Positions 7,329 through 15,313 of a stretch of 33,902 nucleotides of DNA are shown one piece after another. Within the stretch, counting starts at the first letter, position 1. Each line of letters opens with the position of its first letter. The notes beneath the pieces are model-generated. The model made no database searches, was not told the DNA's origin, and worked only from the letters and a program-made list of their open reading frames with translations. The position numbers were made by a program, and so were the translations under genes. This DNA comes from Gemmatimonadetes bacterium 13_2_20CM_2_65_7. GTDB taxonomy: Bacteria; Gemmatimonadota; Gemmatimonadetes; Gemmatimonadales; GWC2-71-9. The DNA lies in the NCBI GenBank assembly GCA_001915025.1, contig MNDR01000052.1:1-33902 (forward strand). Reading direction: 5' to 3'.

Positions 7329-7607
7329 TCAGGAGTGGTCCCAGCCGATGTCGAAATAGCCGTTGCATTTGGGACAGCGCATGCTGGCGGTGCGCTCTTC
7401 CAGCCGAGCGCGTTCCCGGCAGTTGGGACACACACCATAGCACGGCCCCCACGACGCGGGTAGACGAGCCGCACGGGAGGGCCGTGGCACGACGGTCCAG
7501 CGTATCGGACGGGCGGGTAGAATCTCGAGCGACGGACGCGGAACGGCGGCATGCTTCCTCCTCGGGTGAGCTTTGCTACGATTGTGTCCGGGGAGTCGGA
7601 AAGTCAA
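7329..7607 (-). CDS. Zinc-ribbon protein 3, N-terminally truncated paralogue with uncertain start
   Basis: The C-terminal half is clearly homologous to its two neighbours: PSLEILPARPIRWTVVPRP, then CPNC, 14 residues, CPKC, and FDIGWDHS. The N-terminal LRRGAWYR domain of the paralogues is missing. In this frame the only start clear of the upstream selC gene is TTG (7613 or 7607). A strong AGGAGGAAGC followed by ATG at 7552 lies in the right place for a start just before the conserved part. However, that ATG is out of frame with the zinc ribbon. A one-base indel in the CCGCCG run just after it would restore the frame. The gene may be a decayed copy, carry a sequencing error, or start at TTG. 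I give the TTG at 7607 as a nominal start. Confidence 0.55.
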   Translation of the reverse strand: MTFRLPGHNRSKAHPRRKHAAVPRPSLEILPARPIRWTVVPRPSRAARLPASWGPCYGVCPNCRERARLEERTASMRCPKCNGYFDIGWDHS

Positions 7608-7620
7608 CCGCAAGCAGCGG

Positions 7621-7715
7621 TGGCGGGAGCGTGTGGGAATCGAACCCACCGAGCCCTTTTCAGGGCGCATACAGTTTTGAAGACTGATCAGGCCACCAGA
7701 CCCAATCCGCTCCCG
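7621..7715 (-). tRNA. selC: tRNA-Sec (anticodon TCA)
   Basis: The minus strand folds as a bacterial selenocysteine tRNA. It has an 8-bp acceptor stem (CGGGAGCG with CGCTCCCG), a long D-stem around TGGGTC-TGGT-GGCCTG, the anticodon loop CTTCAAA with TCA, and a long variable arm (GCCC-TGAAAA-GGGC). The T-arm is GTGGG-TTCGATT-CCCAC and the CCA is encoded (7623-7621). The 95-nt length including CCA equals that of E. coli selC. The anticodon stem has four clean pairs plus a T-T closing mismatch. It lies only 9 bases after the ridA stop and may be co-transcribed with fhs-ridA. Its presence implies UGA is read as Sec somewhere in this genome. Confidence 0.93.
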
Positions 7716-7724
7716 TACTCCCGG

Positions 7725-8102
7725 TTACTGCTTTACGGCCACTACGTCGATCTCGACACGCGCTGCTTTCGGAAGACCGGCCGCCTGCACGGTCGAGCGC
7801 GCCGGCTTGTGCGTGCCGAAGTGCTTGGCATAGACCTCGTTCATCTGCGCGAAATCGGCCATGTCGGCGAGATACACGGTCGTCTTGACCACGTTTTGCA
7901 GCGACGTGCCCGCGGCGGCGAGCACGGCTTTCAAGTTCGCGAAAACCTGCTCGGTCTGATCCGCGGTGCTGCGGCCGATCAGATCGCCGGTCTTCGGATC
8001 GAGCGCGACCTGACCCGCCGTGAACACCAGGTTGTCGTTCACAATCGCCTGGCTGTAGGGGCCGATCGCCTTGGGGGCGGCATCGGTTGCGATGATACGC
8101 AT
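7725..8102 (-). CDS. ridA: RidA family enamine/imine deaminase
   Basis: Hydrolyses reactive enamine/imine intermediates made by PLP enzymes, protecting metabolism in the cytoplasm. The 125-residue length is usual. Family landmarks are APKAIGPYSQAI at 9-20, FTAGQVALDPKTG, the middle LKAVLAAAGTSLQNVVKTTVY, and the substrate-binding Arg in PARSTVQ near residue 101. The ATG at 8102 shares one base with the TAA of fhs (TAATG). The stop is 9 bases from selC. The link with formyltetrahydrofolate synthesis is positional only. Confidence 0.94.
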   Translation of the reverse strand: MRIIATDAAPKAIGPYSQAIVNDNLVFTAGQVALDPKTGDLIGRSTADQTEQVFANLKAVLAAAGTSLQNVVKTTVYLADMADFAQMNEVYAKHFGTHKPARSTVQAAGLPKAARVEIDVVAVKQ

Positions 8103-9784
8103 TAGAACAGACCCTCGATCGTACCGTCGGAATGGAGACGGATGCGCTCCGCCGCCGGGTTCTTGCCGAGTCCCGGCATGGTCATGATCTCACCGGCAAG
8201 CGCGACCACAAAACCGGCGCCCGCCGACGGCAGGATGTCGCGCACGTGCAGCGTGAAGCCGGTCGGCGCTCCGAGTTTCGTCGCATCGTCCGAGAGCGAG
8301 TACTGCGTCTTCGCCATGCACACGGGTGTCTCGCCCAAACCGAGCTTGGGCAGCAGCTCGAGTGCCCGTTCCGCCGACGGCGCGAACGCGACGCCCGCCG
8401 CGCCGTACATCTCACGCGCGATGGTCTCGATTTTCTCCCGAATGGGACGTCGCTCGTCGTAGAGTGGCTTGAAGGCGGCCTTGCCGGTCTTGAGTAGTCC
8501 CAACAACGACTCCGCGACGGCGATGCCTCCTTCCCCACCCTTCTCCCACACGTCGCAGCGCAGGACTTCGACACCTTCCGCTGACCCAACGGCGCGCACC
8601 GCCTCGAATTCTTCATCCGTATCGGTGATGAAGCGATTCAGAGCCACCAGGGCCGGCAGGCCGAATTTCTTCACGTTGCGAATGTGGCGTCGCAGGTTCT
8701 CAGCACCCCGCTGCACCGCGGCGGGGTCGGGCTTTCCCAGCTGATCCTTCTTCAGGCCGCCGTGCAGCTTCAGCGCGCGCACCGTCGCCACGATGATCGC
8801 CGCCTCGGGCTTGAGCCCGGCGAAGCGGCATTTGATATCCATGAACTTTTCCGCGCCGAGGTCCGCGCCGAAGCCGGATTCGGTGAGCACGATGTCGCCC
8901 AGCGCGAGACCGAGCTGCGTCGCGAGCACGGAATTGCAGCCGTGCGCGATGTTGCCGAACGGCCCGCAGTGCACGAGTGCGGGCCCGCCTTCGAGCGTCT
9001 GTACCAGATTCGGATTGATGGCGTCCTTGAGCAGCAGCGTCATCGCGCCGTGCGCCTTGAGGTCGCTGGCACGAACGGCGCTCTTGTCGCCATGCAGCCC
9101 GACGATGATCCGGGCCAGCCGCGCCTCGAGATCGTCGATGCCGGTCGCCAGGGCGAGAATCGCCATGATTTCCGAGCCGGGGACGATCACGAAGCGGTCT
9201 TCGCGGGTCGGGCCGCCATTCACGCCACCCAGCCCCACGATGATGCTGCGCAGCGCCCGGTCGTTCATGTCGATGGTGCGCGGCCAGATGACACGCCGCA
9301 CGTCGATGCCCAACGCGTTGCCATGGTGCAAATGCGCGTCCAGCATCGCCGAGAGCAGGTTGTGGGCACTGGTGACGGCGTGGAAGTCGCCGGTGAAATG
9401 AAGGTTGATGTCCTCCATCGGCACGACCTGCGAATAGCCGCCGCCCGCGGCACCCCCCTTCACCCCGAACACGGGGCCGAGCGACGGCTCGCGGATCGCG
9501 AGAATCGCGTTCTTGCCGAGCCGCCGCAGCGCCTGCGTGACGCCTACGGTCACCGTGGATTTACCTTCTCCCGCCGGCGTGGGGTTGATGCCAGTCACGA
9601 GGACGAGCCGCCCTTTTTGCGAGCGAGCCGCGAGAGCGCGGACCGAGATTTTTGCCTTGTACCTGCCGTACAGCTCGAACTCGTCCTCCTGAAGACCGAG
9701 CTCGACGGCGACGTCGCGAATGGGACGAAGCTTCGCTGCTTGAGCGATCGCGATGTCGGTCGGCACCGTCACGGTTGCGGTCAC
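8102..9784 (-). CDS. fhs: Formate-tetrahydrofolate ligase
   Basis: Makes 10-formyltetrahydrofolate from formate, ATP and tetrahydrofolate, feeding purine and formyl-Met synthesis. The 560-residue protein is full length. Visible motifs are the P-loop TPAGEGKST near residue 70, REPSLGPVFGVKGGAAGGG, NLHFTGDFHAV, GGPALVHCGPFGNIAHG and the C-terminal MTMPGLGKNP. Translation starts at GTG 9784 inside the TatD stop (GTGA) and ends one base into ridA. A neighbouring selC is suggestive, because formate dehydrogenases are common selenoproteins, but no such enzyme is in this window. Confidence 0.97.
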   Translation of the reverse strand: MTATVTVPTDIAIAQAAKLRPIRDVAVELGLQEDEFELYGRYKAKISVRALAARSQKGRLVLVTGINPTPAGEGKSTVTVGVTQALRRLGKNAILAIREPSLGPVFGVKGGAAGGGYSQVVPMEDINLHFTGDFHAVTSAHNLLSAMLDAHLHHGNALGIDVRRVIWPRTIDMNDRALRSIIVGLGGVNGGPTREDRFVIVPGSEIMAILALATGIDDLEARLARIIVGLHGDKSAVRASDLKAHGAMTLLLKDAINPNLVQTLEGGPALVHCGPFGNIAHGCNSVLATQLGLALGDIVLTESGFGADLGAEKFMDIKCRFAGLKPEAAIIVATVRALKLHGGLKKDQLGKPDPAAVQRGAENLRRHIRNVKKFGLPALVALNRFITDTDEEFEAVRAVGSAEGVEVLRCDVWEKGGEGGIAVAESLLGLLKTGKAAFKPLYDERRPIREKIETIAREMYGAAGVAFAPSAERALELLPKLGLGETPVCMAKTQYSLSDDATKLGAPTGFTLHVRDILPSAGAGFVVALAGEIMTMPGLGKNPAAERIRLHSDGTIEGLF

Positions 9785-10554
9785 AACGATGATTCGGTGC
9801 GCGGACCGAAACAGCGACGCGCGTTCTCGGTGGTCCGCGCTGCCAGAGCGTCCAGCGACTCGCTACGCAGCGCAGCCGCACGCTCGGCGACATCGCGGAC
9901 GAACCCCGGCTCGTTGCGCCGGCCGCGATGCGGCACCGGAGCGAGGTACGGAGCGTCGGTCTCCACGAGCAACCGCTCGGGCGGGCACTCGGCCAGACGG
10001 CCGGTCAGTGTCCAATTCTTGAAGGTGATCATGCCGCTGAACGAGAAATATGCACCGATGGCCATCCCTGCGTCCCAAACCGCGTCGCCCGATGAAAAAC
10101 TGTGTAGCACAACGACTGGAGGGCGCGGGCCCAGCGCGCGGAGCATTGCCGCGATGTCGGCGTCGGCATCGCGCGCGTGCACCACGACCGGCTTCTCGAG
10201 CTCCATCGCGAGTGCGAGCTGAGCTTCGAACGCGGTCCGCTGCGCGCCGCGTGGTGAATGCAGGTAATGGTAGTCGAGCCCAGTCTCGCCGACGGCTACG
10301 ACTTCAGGTGTCGTGAGGAGCTCGCGCACGCGCGCGGCCGCCTCCGAGGACCAGGTGTGCGCTTCGTGCGGATGGACGCCGGCGGTCGCCGAGAGACCCG
10401 GCCGAGCGCGCGCCAGCGTTGCCGCGCGTTCACTCCCCGCTGCTGATGCTCCGATCACGACGACGTGGGCGATGCCGGCGGCTGCGGCCCGAGCGAGCAC
10501 CGCATCACGGTCCGCGTCGAACGCCGCGTCGCCGAGGTGGCAGTGCGCGTCGAT
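9781..10554 (-). CDS. tatD: TatD family metal-dependent hydrolase with non-standard (ATC?) start
   Basis: A TatD/YcfH-type hydrolase (DNase/exonuclease-like, metal-dependent TIM barrel) of about 257 residues. Later motifs are AGVHPHE, VAVGETGLDYHY, VVVHARDADAD, VLHSFSSG and VETDAPYLAPVPHRG. The defining N-terminal metal motif DAHCHLGD (10551-10528) lies in the same open frame upstream of the first usual start, a GTG at 10500. No ATG, GTG or TTG exists further up before secF coding sequence. An ATC at 10554-10552 sits exactly where a start is expected, sharing its A with the secF TAA stop (TAATC), as TAATG does elsewhere in this block. I therefore extend the gene to 10554. A base error at this codon is the alternative. 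Confidence 0.85.
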   Translation of the reverse strand: MDAHCHLGDAAFDADRDAVLARAAAAGIAHVVVIGASAAGSERAATLARARPGLSATAGVHPHEAHTWSSEAAARVRELLTTPEVVAVGETGLDYHYLHSPRGAQRTAFEAQLALAMELEKPVVVHARDADADIAAMLRALGPRPPVVVLHSFSSGDAVWDAGMAIGAYFSFSGMITFKNWTLTGRLAECPPERLLVETDAPYLAPVPHRGRRNEPGFVRDVAERAAALRSESLDALAARTTENARRCFGPRTESSL

Positions 10555-11582
10555 TAGCGCGCTGGCTGCGGGGCGCGTGGCGACGAGGTCGCGGGAACCG
10601 GGCGCGTGGCGTCGGGCGAAGTTGCGCCTCCAGGCGCGCGCGCGCCGAAGGTGCGGGCGCCGCGCGCGTCCTGGCCGGGCCAGCGCTTTTCAATCCAGAG
10701 CAGCACGGGCGCCGCGATATAGATGGAAGAGAACGTGCCCGTGAAAATACCGAAGGACATCACCCAGGCGAACGGCCGGATCACCTCACCCGCGAGAATC
10801 AACAGCGCGAGCGTCGTGGCGATCGTCGTCCCGTGCGTCAGTACAGAACGTGGCAGCGTCTCGTTGATCGAGAGGTTCAGAATCTCGTAGAGATTCTGCC
10901 GCCGGTACTTGCGCAAGTTTTCGCGCACCCGGTCGAAGATGATGATCGTGTCGTTGAGGGAGTAGCCGACGACCGTGAGCACGGCGCCGACCACGATCAG
11001 GCTGACCTCGAGATGCATGGCGCTGATGAATGCGATGGTGGCGACGATATCGTGCGCGGTGGCGATCACCGCGGCGAGCCCGAAGCGCCACTCGAACCGC
11101 ACCGCCAGATAGATCAGCGTGACGACGAAGCTGAGCAGGATGGCGGCGAGCGCTTTGCCCTGGAGCTCCCGGCCCACCTTGGGACCTACCGCCTGGCGCT
11201 GCATGATCTGGTACCGCCGTGCCCCGACGCTCCGGTCGAGCGCGCGAGCAACGGCGTCGGCCACCGCCTGGGTACCCGCCTCACCCTGCGTCGCGTTCGC
11301 GCCGAGTCGCGCGCGCACCACGTACGACGTGTCGGAGCCGAAATTCTGAATGTCGGCGCCGCTTAGTCCGGCGTCATCGAGCGCGCTTCGGATACTGGCG
11401 GTCGGCACCTTATGGGCTACCTCGAACTGCACCAGCGTCCCGCCCGTGAACTCGATGCTGTAGTTGACGCCCCGAGTGACGAGGAAGATGAGACCGACGA
11501 GCATGATCGCGCCCGTGAGCGAGAACGCCCAGCGCCGCCACTTAATGAAATCGTAGTTCGCGTTAGCGAAGAGTCTGATCAT
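10554..11582 (-). CDS. secF: Protein translocase subunit SecF
   Basis: RND-type partner of SecD that helps pull exported proteins across the inner membrane using the proton-motive force. The 342-residue protein has TM1 (about 17-38), a periplasmic loop with NYSIEFTGGTLVQFEV, and a C-terminal block of five predicted TMs. That block contains VVGYSLNDTIIIFDRVREN and the NETLPRSVLTHGTT motif. The start ATG 11582 overlaps the secD TGA (TGATG); the open frame upstream is inside secD. The last 35 residues are a Pro/Ala/Arg/Thr-rich tail unlike the core and probably unstructured. Its TAA leads directly into tatD. Confidence 0.96.
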   Translation of the reverse strand: MIRLFANANYDFIKWRRWAFSLTGAIMLVGLIFLVTRGVNYSIEFTGGTLVQFEVAHKVPTASIRSALDDAGLSGADIQNFGSDTSYVVRARLGANATQGEAGTQAVADAVARALDRSVGARRYQIMQRQAVGPKVGRELQGKALAAILLSFVVTLIYLAVRFEWRFGLAAVIATAHDIVATIAFISAMHLEVSLIVVGAVLTVVGYSLNDTIIIFDRVRENLRKYRRQNLYEILNLSINETLPRSVLTHGTTIATTLALLILAGEVIRPFAWVMSFGIFTGTFSSIYIAAPVLLWIEKRWPGQDARGARTFGARAPGGATSPDATRPVPATSSPRAPQPAR

Positions 11583-13210
11583 CAGATGCTCAGGGTGACC
11601 ATGTTTGGTCGCCGGTTCAGCCATATGAGGAACAATGTCTTCACGACAAAGATCGCCGAGACCATCGAGGCGATGATTCCGATGATCAGCGTGATGGCAA
11701 AGCCCTGCACCGGGCCGGTGCCGACGGCGTAGAGAATCAGCGCGGTCAGAATGGTACTCACGTTCGAGTCGACGATGGCGTTCATCGCGTGCAGAAAGCC
11801 CTCATCCACGGCGAGCCGCAGCGACTTGCCGTGCACCAGCTCCTCCCGGATGCGCTCGAAGATCAGCACGTTGGCATCCACGGCGATGCCGATGGACAAC
11901 ACGAAACCGGCCATGCCCGGCAGCGTGAGTGTGAAGCCGAATGCGGCAAGTCCGGCGAGCGTGAACAAGCAGTAGAGCGTGAGTGCCGCGACCGCGAGCG
12001 CGCCCGCTATCCGGTAGTAACCGATCATGATCACGATCACGAGCAGCACACCGACGACCCCCGCGAGCACCCCGTCGTGGATGGAATCGGCACCCAGGCT
12101 TGCGCTGATCGCGCGCTCGTCGACGATCGTGAGGGGCGCGGGCAAGGCTCCGGCCCGCAGCACGAGCGCCAAATCACTCGCTTCCTGGAGCGGCTTGCTG
12201 CCGAGCTCGATCTGGCCGTTCGCCCCGATCTGGTTCTTAATGACCGGCGGCTCTCCCTGCACGCGGCCGTCGAGAATGATCGCCATGAAGTCGTTGATAT
12301 GGCGTCCCGTTTCCTGCGAGAAGATGCGAGCGCCGCGGCGGCTGAGCTGGAATGTGACGATCGACTGATTGGTGACTTGATCTCGGCGGGCCACCGCTTT
12401 GGTCAGCTCTTCGCCGGTGATGATGGGCCGCGATTCCACGGCATACAGGGGACGATAGGACCGCGCGCTGCGCGATTCGGCTTGCGCGCCCCAGCGCAGC
12501 TCGATGCTGCGCGGGATCTGTGCCCTGACGTCGGGCCGCTGAATGAGACTGTCGACGAGCGGCCATTGCTCCTCGGGAACGAGGAATTCCCCCGGCAGCT
12601 GACCCTGGAATAGCAGCGACGACAGCACACCGGGGGCGTTGGCGTCGCTCGTCGTGTCGCGTTTCGACTTCGACTTGCCCGTGTCGCCGCCGAACAGCTG
12701 CGCCACGGCCGACGGCGCGGCGTTCCGTGACTTGATCCCGGCCTTCCGCAGCGCGGCGTCGATCTGCGGCAACGCGTCCTTGAACTGACTCTTCATGTCG
12801 GTGATCCGGAATTCGAGGAAGGCGGTCCGCTGAATGACGCCCTTGGCGCGGCCCGGATCCTTTTCTCCCGCGAGCTCCACGATCAACCGGCAGCGGCCCT
12901 GAATCTGGACGACGGGCTCGGTCGTGCCGAACTCGTCGATGCGGGTGCGCACCACACGCTCAGCGCGCTGAATGGCGTCGGCGCAATCGGGTACGGGCCC
13001 CTTCGACTGATCGACTTCGAGCGCCAGGTGAATGCCGCCCTGGAGGTCGAGGCCGAGGTTGATCGGCAAGCGCCGCACGGTCGTGTCTTTGAGCCGCCCG
13101 GTCGACGGGTCGATTACGCGCTGCTTGGTGTTGCGCGGCACGAGCGAAATGATGCTCACGACTATCAGCGCGCCGATCACCCAGAGCCGACCACGAATTC
13201 GCTTGTCCAT
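11582..13210 (-). CDS. secD: Protein translocase subunit SecD
   Basis: Large RND-family component of SecDF, an inner-membrane protein with a big periplasmic P1 head. The 542-residue protein has TM1 (about 7-24), then NLGLDLQGGIHLALEVD, the P1 region (FLEFRIT, a 65-residue Ser/Lys-containing linker, and a SecD-specific IILDGRVQGEPPV), GAGALPAPL-type sequence and the final five TMs with AGFVLSIGIAVDANVLIFERIREE. Asp and Arg in that motif serve proton transfer in the family. The ATG at 13210 overlaps the ribF TGA by one base; a GTG one codon earlier is less likely. secF follows with a one-base overlap. Confidence 0.96.
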   Translation of the reverse strand: MDKRIRGRLWVIGALIVVSIISLVPRNTKQRVIDPSTGRLKDTTVRRLPINLGLDLQGGIHLALEVDQSKGPVPDCADAIQRAERVVRTRIDEFGTTEPVVQIQGRCRLIVELAGEKDPGRAKGVIQRTAFLEFRITDMKSQFKDALPQIDAALRKAGIKSRNAAPSAVAQLFGGDTGKSKSKRDTTSDANAPGVLSSLLFQGQLPGEFLVPEEQWPLVDSLIQRPDVRAQIPRSIELRWGAQAESRSARSYRPLYAVESRPIITGEELTKAVARRDQVTNQSIVTFQLSRRGARIFSQETGRHINDFMAIILDGRVQGEPPVIKNQIGANGQIELGSKPLQEASDLALVLRAGALPAPLTIVDERAISASLGADSIHDGVLAGVVGVLLVIVIMIGYYRIAGALAVAALTLYCLFTLAGLAAFGFTLTLPGMAGFVLSIGIAVDANVLIFERIREELVHGKSLRLAVDEGFLHAMNAIVDSNVSTILTALILYAVGTGPVQGFAITLIIGIIASMVSAIFVVKTLFLIWLNRRPNMVTLSI

Positions 13211-14106
13211 CACTCTCTCGATCGGTTGAGGGTCGCCCGCGCTGCCTGCCGGTCGCGCTCGAGCTGCGCCACCAACGCGTCGCGGGACGAGAACGCCTGC
13301 ACGTCACGCAGGCGGCGGACCCATTCGACTACCACGGTCTCCCCGTACAGCTCGTCATTGAAATCGAACAGATGAATCTCAAGTGTGCGAGCCTGCTCCC
13401 CAAACGTCGGGCGCGGCCCCTGATTCATCATGCCACCATACTGCCGCTTCCCGATTCGCACCGCCACGGCGTATACCCCATCGGGCGGAAGCAGCTTCTC
13501 CGGCTGCGGCGGCGCAAGGTTGATCGTCGGAATGCCGATCGTCCGACCCCGCCCAGCCCCCCGCACCACACGGCCCTGAATACTGTAGCGGCGTCCCAGC
13601 CAGCGTGCCGCCGCGTCTAGGTCCCCATGGGCGACCGCGGTCCGGATCAGCGTCGACGAGATCGGCTGGCCATTGTCTCGCACGGCGTCCACCACCGCAA
13701 CCGCAAATCCTTCAGCGCTGCCCAGCTCTTTCACCACCTGGACGTCGCCGGCGCGTCCGCGGCCGAACCCGTGATCATAGCCCATCACCAATTCCCGCAT
13801 TTCATACTCGTCGCGAAGGCGATGGCAGAACGCCGCTGCATCGAGCTGCGCGACTTCTTCCGTGAACGGCATCAGCACGTATTGTTCGATGCCCTGCGCC
13901 GTGACGAGCTGGCGCTTCTCCTCGGGCAGCGACAGCAGCTTCGGCGTCGCCGCTGGATTCACGACCGCCAGCGGATGCGGGTCGAACGTCACAAGCACGC
14001 TGGTCCGGCCGCTCGCCCCCGTCCGCCGGAGCACTTCCGCGAGGACCGCTTGATGGCCGCGGTGCACGCCATCGAACGTTCCCAGTGTGACGACTGCTCC
14101 CTGCAT
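13210..14106 (-). CDS. ribF: Bifunctional riboflavin kinase/FAD synthetase
   Basis: Makes FMN from riboflavin and then FAD. The 298-residue protein has the adenylyltransferase domain first (TLGTFDGVHRGHQAVL at 7-22, FDPHPL near 45, ISSTLIR near 155). The riboflavin-kinase domain follows (GAGRGRTIGIPTINL near 185, DGVYAV, GPRPTFGE, EIHLFDF). The start ATG at 14106 overlaps the truB stop (TGATG); an upstream open extension lies within truB. secD follows with a one-base overlap. Confidence 0.97.
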   Translation of the reverse strand: MQGAVVTLGTFDGVHRGHQAVLAEVLRRTGASGRTSVLVTFDPHPLAVVNPAATPKLLSLPEEKRQLVTAQGIEQYVLMPFTEEVAQLDAAAFCHRLRDEYEMRELVMGYDHGFGRGRAGDVQVVKELGSAEGFAVAVVDAVRDNGQPISSTLIRTAVAHGDLDAAARWLGRRYSIQGRVVRGAGRGRTIGIPTINLAPPQPEKLLPPDGVYAVAVRIGKRQYGGMMNQGPRPTFGEQARTLEIHLFDFNDELYGETVVVEWVRRLRDVQAFSSRDALVAQLERDRQAARATLNRSRE

Positions 14107-14960
14107 CACTCCTCTGCCACCACGACGCGCGGCTTCAAGACCTCGCCGACGCATTCGGCCACGCCGAGCAACTCATCGTCGGCGAAAAGAGCAACACGTC
14201 CTTGCGCTCCCCCCGACGTCCGCGCGAGTGGCCGCCCATGCACGACCGCGTCCCGTTCAGTCCGATTGACATTCCGGCGCGGCAAGTCTGCCACCAAGAT
14301 CGAAGCGTCGCGAACGGCCGCGGGGGTTACGGCCTCCGGCGCAACGGCTTCCTCGAGCCGGAATGGACCCACCGCCGTCCGTCGGAGCGCCGAAAGATGC
14401 GCCCCGCATCCAAGCGCGGCGCCGATGTCGCGCGCGAGGGACCGCAGATACGTTCCGCCACTCACCGTCGCCCGAAACTCGAGATCGGGCACGGCCGCCT
14501 CGACGATCTCGAGCTCGCGAATCTCGACCGGGCGCGCGGCCGGCTCGACGGTCTCACCCCGTCGCGCGCGGCGGTACGCGCGCTCGCCCTCGATCTTCAC
14601 CGCCGAATACGCCGGCGGCCGCTGCTCGTATCGGCCCCGAAACTTGCCGATCACCTCGGCGAGCTGTGACGGGGTGATTGCCGTCCAGGGAGCCGTCGCC
14701 ACGACAGAGCCGGTCACATCATCGGTGTCGGTCGTGACGCCGAGCCGAATGACTCCGTCATATGACTTCGGCCACTCCGTCGCGAAGGTCGCGAGTCGGG
14801 TGGCCCGCCCCACCACGAGCACCAGCAATCCCTTGGCGAACGGATCCAGCGTTCCCAGGTGGCCGACGCGCTGCTCGCCCAGCGTGCGGCGCACGATATC
14901 GACGACATCATGAGACGTCGGGCCGGCCGGCTTCGCGACCAGCACGATGCCACCGATCAG
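14106..14960 (-). CDS. truB: tRNA pseudouridine-55 synthase (possible CTG start)
   Basis: Isomerises U55 in the T-loop of tRNAs. The protein has KPAGPTSHDVV, the catalytic Asp in GHLGTLDPFAKGLL, the RPPAYSAVKIEGERAY segment and SGGTYLRSLARDIG. Two starts compete. GTG 14945 gives LVAKPAG right at the N-terminus. CTG 14960 overlaps the rbfA stop as CTGA, exactly like the ATGA/GTGA junctions around it, and adds IGGIV, which fits the usual G-(I/V)-L-x-x-x-K-P beginning of TruB. I report the longer form (284 residues) with the shorter one (279) as the alternative. It is followed by ribF with a one-base overlap. Confidence 0.93.
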   Translation of the reverse strand: MIGGIVLVAKPAGPTSHDVVDIVRRTLGEQRVGHLGTLDPFAKGLLVLVVGRATRLATFATEWPKSYDGVIRLGVTTDTDDVTGSVVATAPWTAITPSQLAEVIGKFRGRYEQRPPAYSAVKIEGERAYRRARRGETVEPAARPVEIRELEIVEAAVPDLEFRATVSGGTYLRSLARDIGAALGCGAHLSALRRTAVGPFRLEEAVAPEAVTPAAVRDASILVADLPRRNVNRTERDAVVHGRPLARTSGGAQGRVALFADDELLGVAECVGEVLKPRVVVAEE

Positions 14961-15313
14961 TCTTCCGGCTCCTTGAGCTCCTTCAGGACCCGATCGATGC
15001 GCTGCGCGTGCTCGATCCCACGGTCGAGCCGAAAATGCAGCTCGGGACTCGTCCGCAGATGGAGCTCGCTCGAAAGCTGGGCGCGCAGATACCGCGCGGC
15101 GCTCTCCAATCCCTCGAGTGACTTCGCCTTCTCCTCTTCCGTCCCCATCACGCTCACGCGCACGTTGGCGTGCGATAGATCGGCCGAAACGTCGACGCCG
15201 ATCACCGTCACGAATCCGATGCGGGGATCGCGGACGTCGGCGGTCAGAAACGCGCCCACGGCGTGCCGGATCAGCTCGCTAAGGCGCTCGGGACGGTGGC
15301 TCGCGCGTCTCAT
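14957..15313 (-). CDS. rbfA: 30S ribosome-binding factor A
   Basis: Cold-shock/ribosome maturation protein that binds immature 30S subunits near 16S helix 45. The 118-residue protein has the KH-like pattern: RPERLSELIRHAVGAFL at 8-24, RDPRIGFVTVIGVDVSADLSHANVRVSV in the centre, and the C-terminal LRTSPELHFRLDRGIEHAQRI. The start ATG 15313 overlaps the stop of ylxP (TGATG); a longer open frame upstream belongs to ylxP. It is part of the nusA-infB-rbfA-truB ribosome-assembly set. Confidence 0.96.
   Translation of the reverse strand: MRRASHRPERLSELIRHAVGAFLTADVRDPRIGFVTVIGVDVSADLSHANVRVSVMGTEEEKAKSLEGLESAARYLRAQLSSELHLRTSPELHFRLDRGIEHAQRIDRVLKELKEPED

Noticed and set aside
7329-7670. Zinc-ribbon gene 3 starting at the ATG at 7670
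   Set aside because: That ATG lies inside the selC tRNA gene (7715-7621), so it cannot be a sensible start.
7329-7715. Zinc-ribbon gene 3 as a selenoprotein next to selC
   Set aside because: No in-frame TGA occurs before its normal end and no extra Cys position is replaced. Both CxxC motifs are intact.
8684-10222. Plus-strand open frame of 512 codons opposite fhs and tatD
   Set aside because: Antisense to two well-supported enzymes, with no recognisable motif and composition typical of a complementary-frame shadow.
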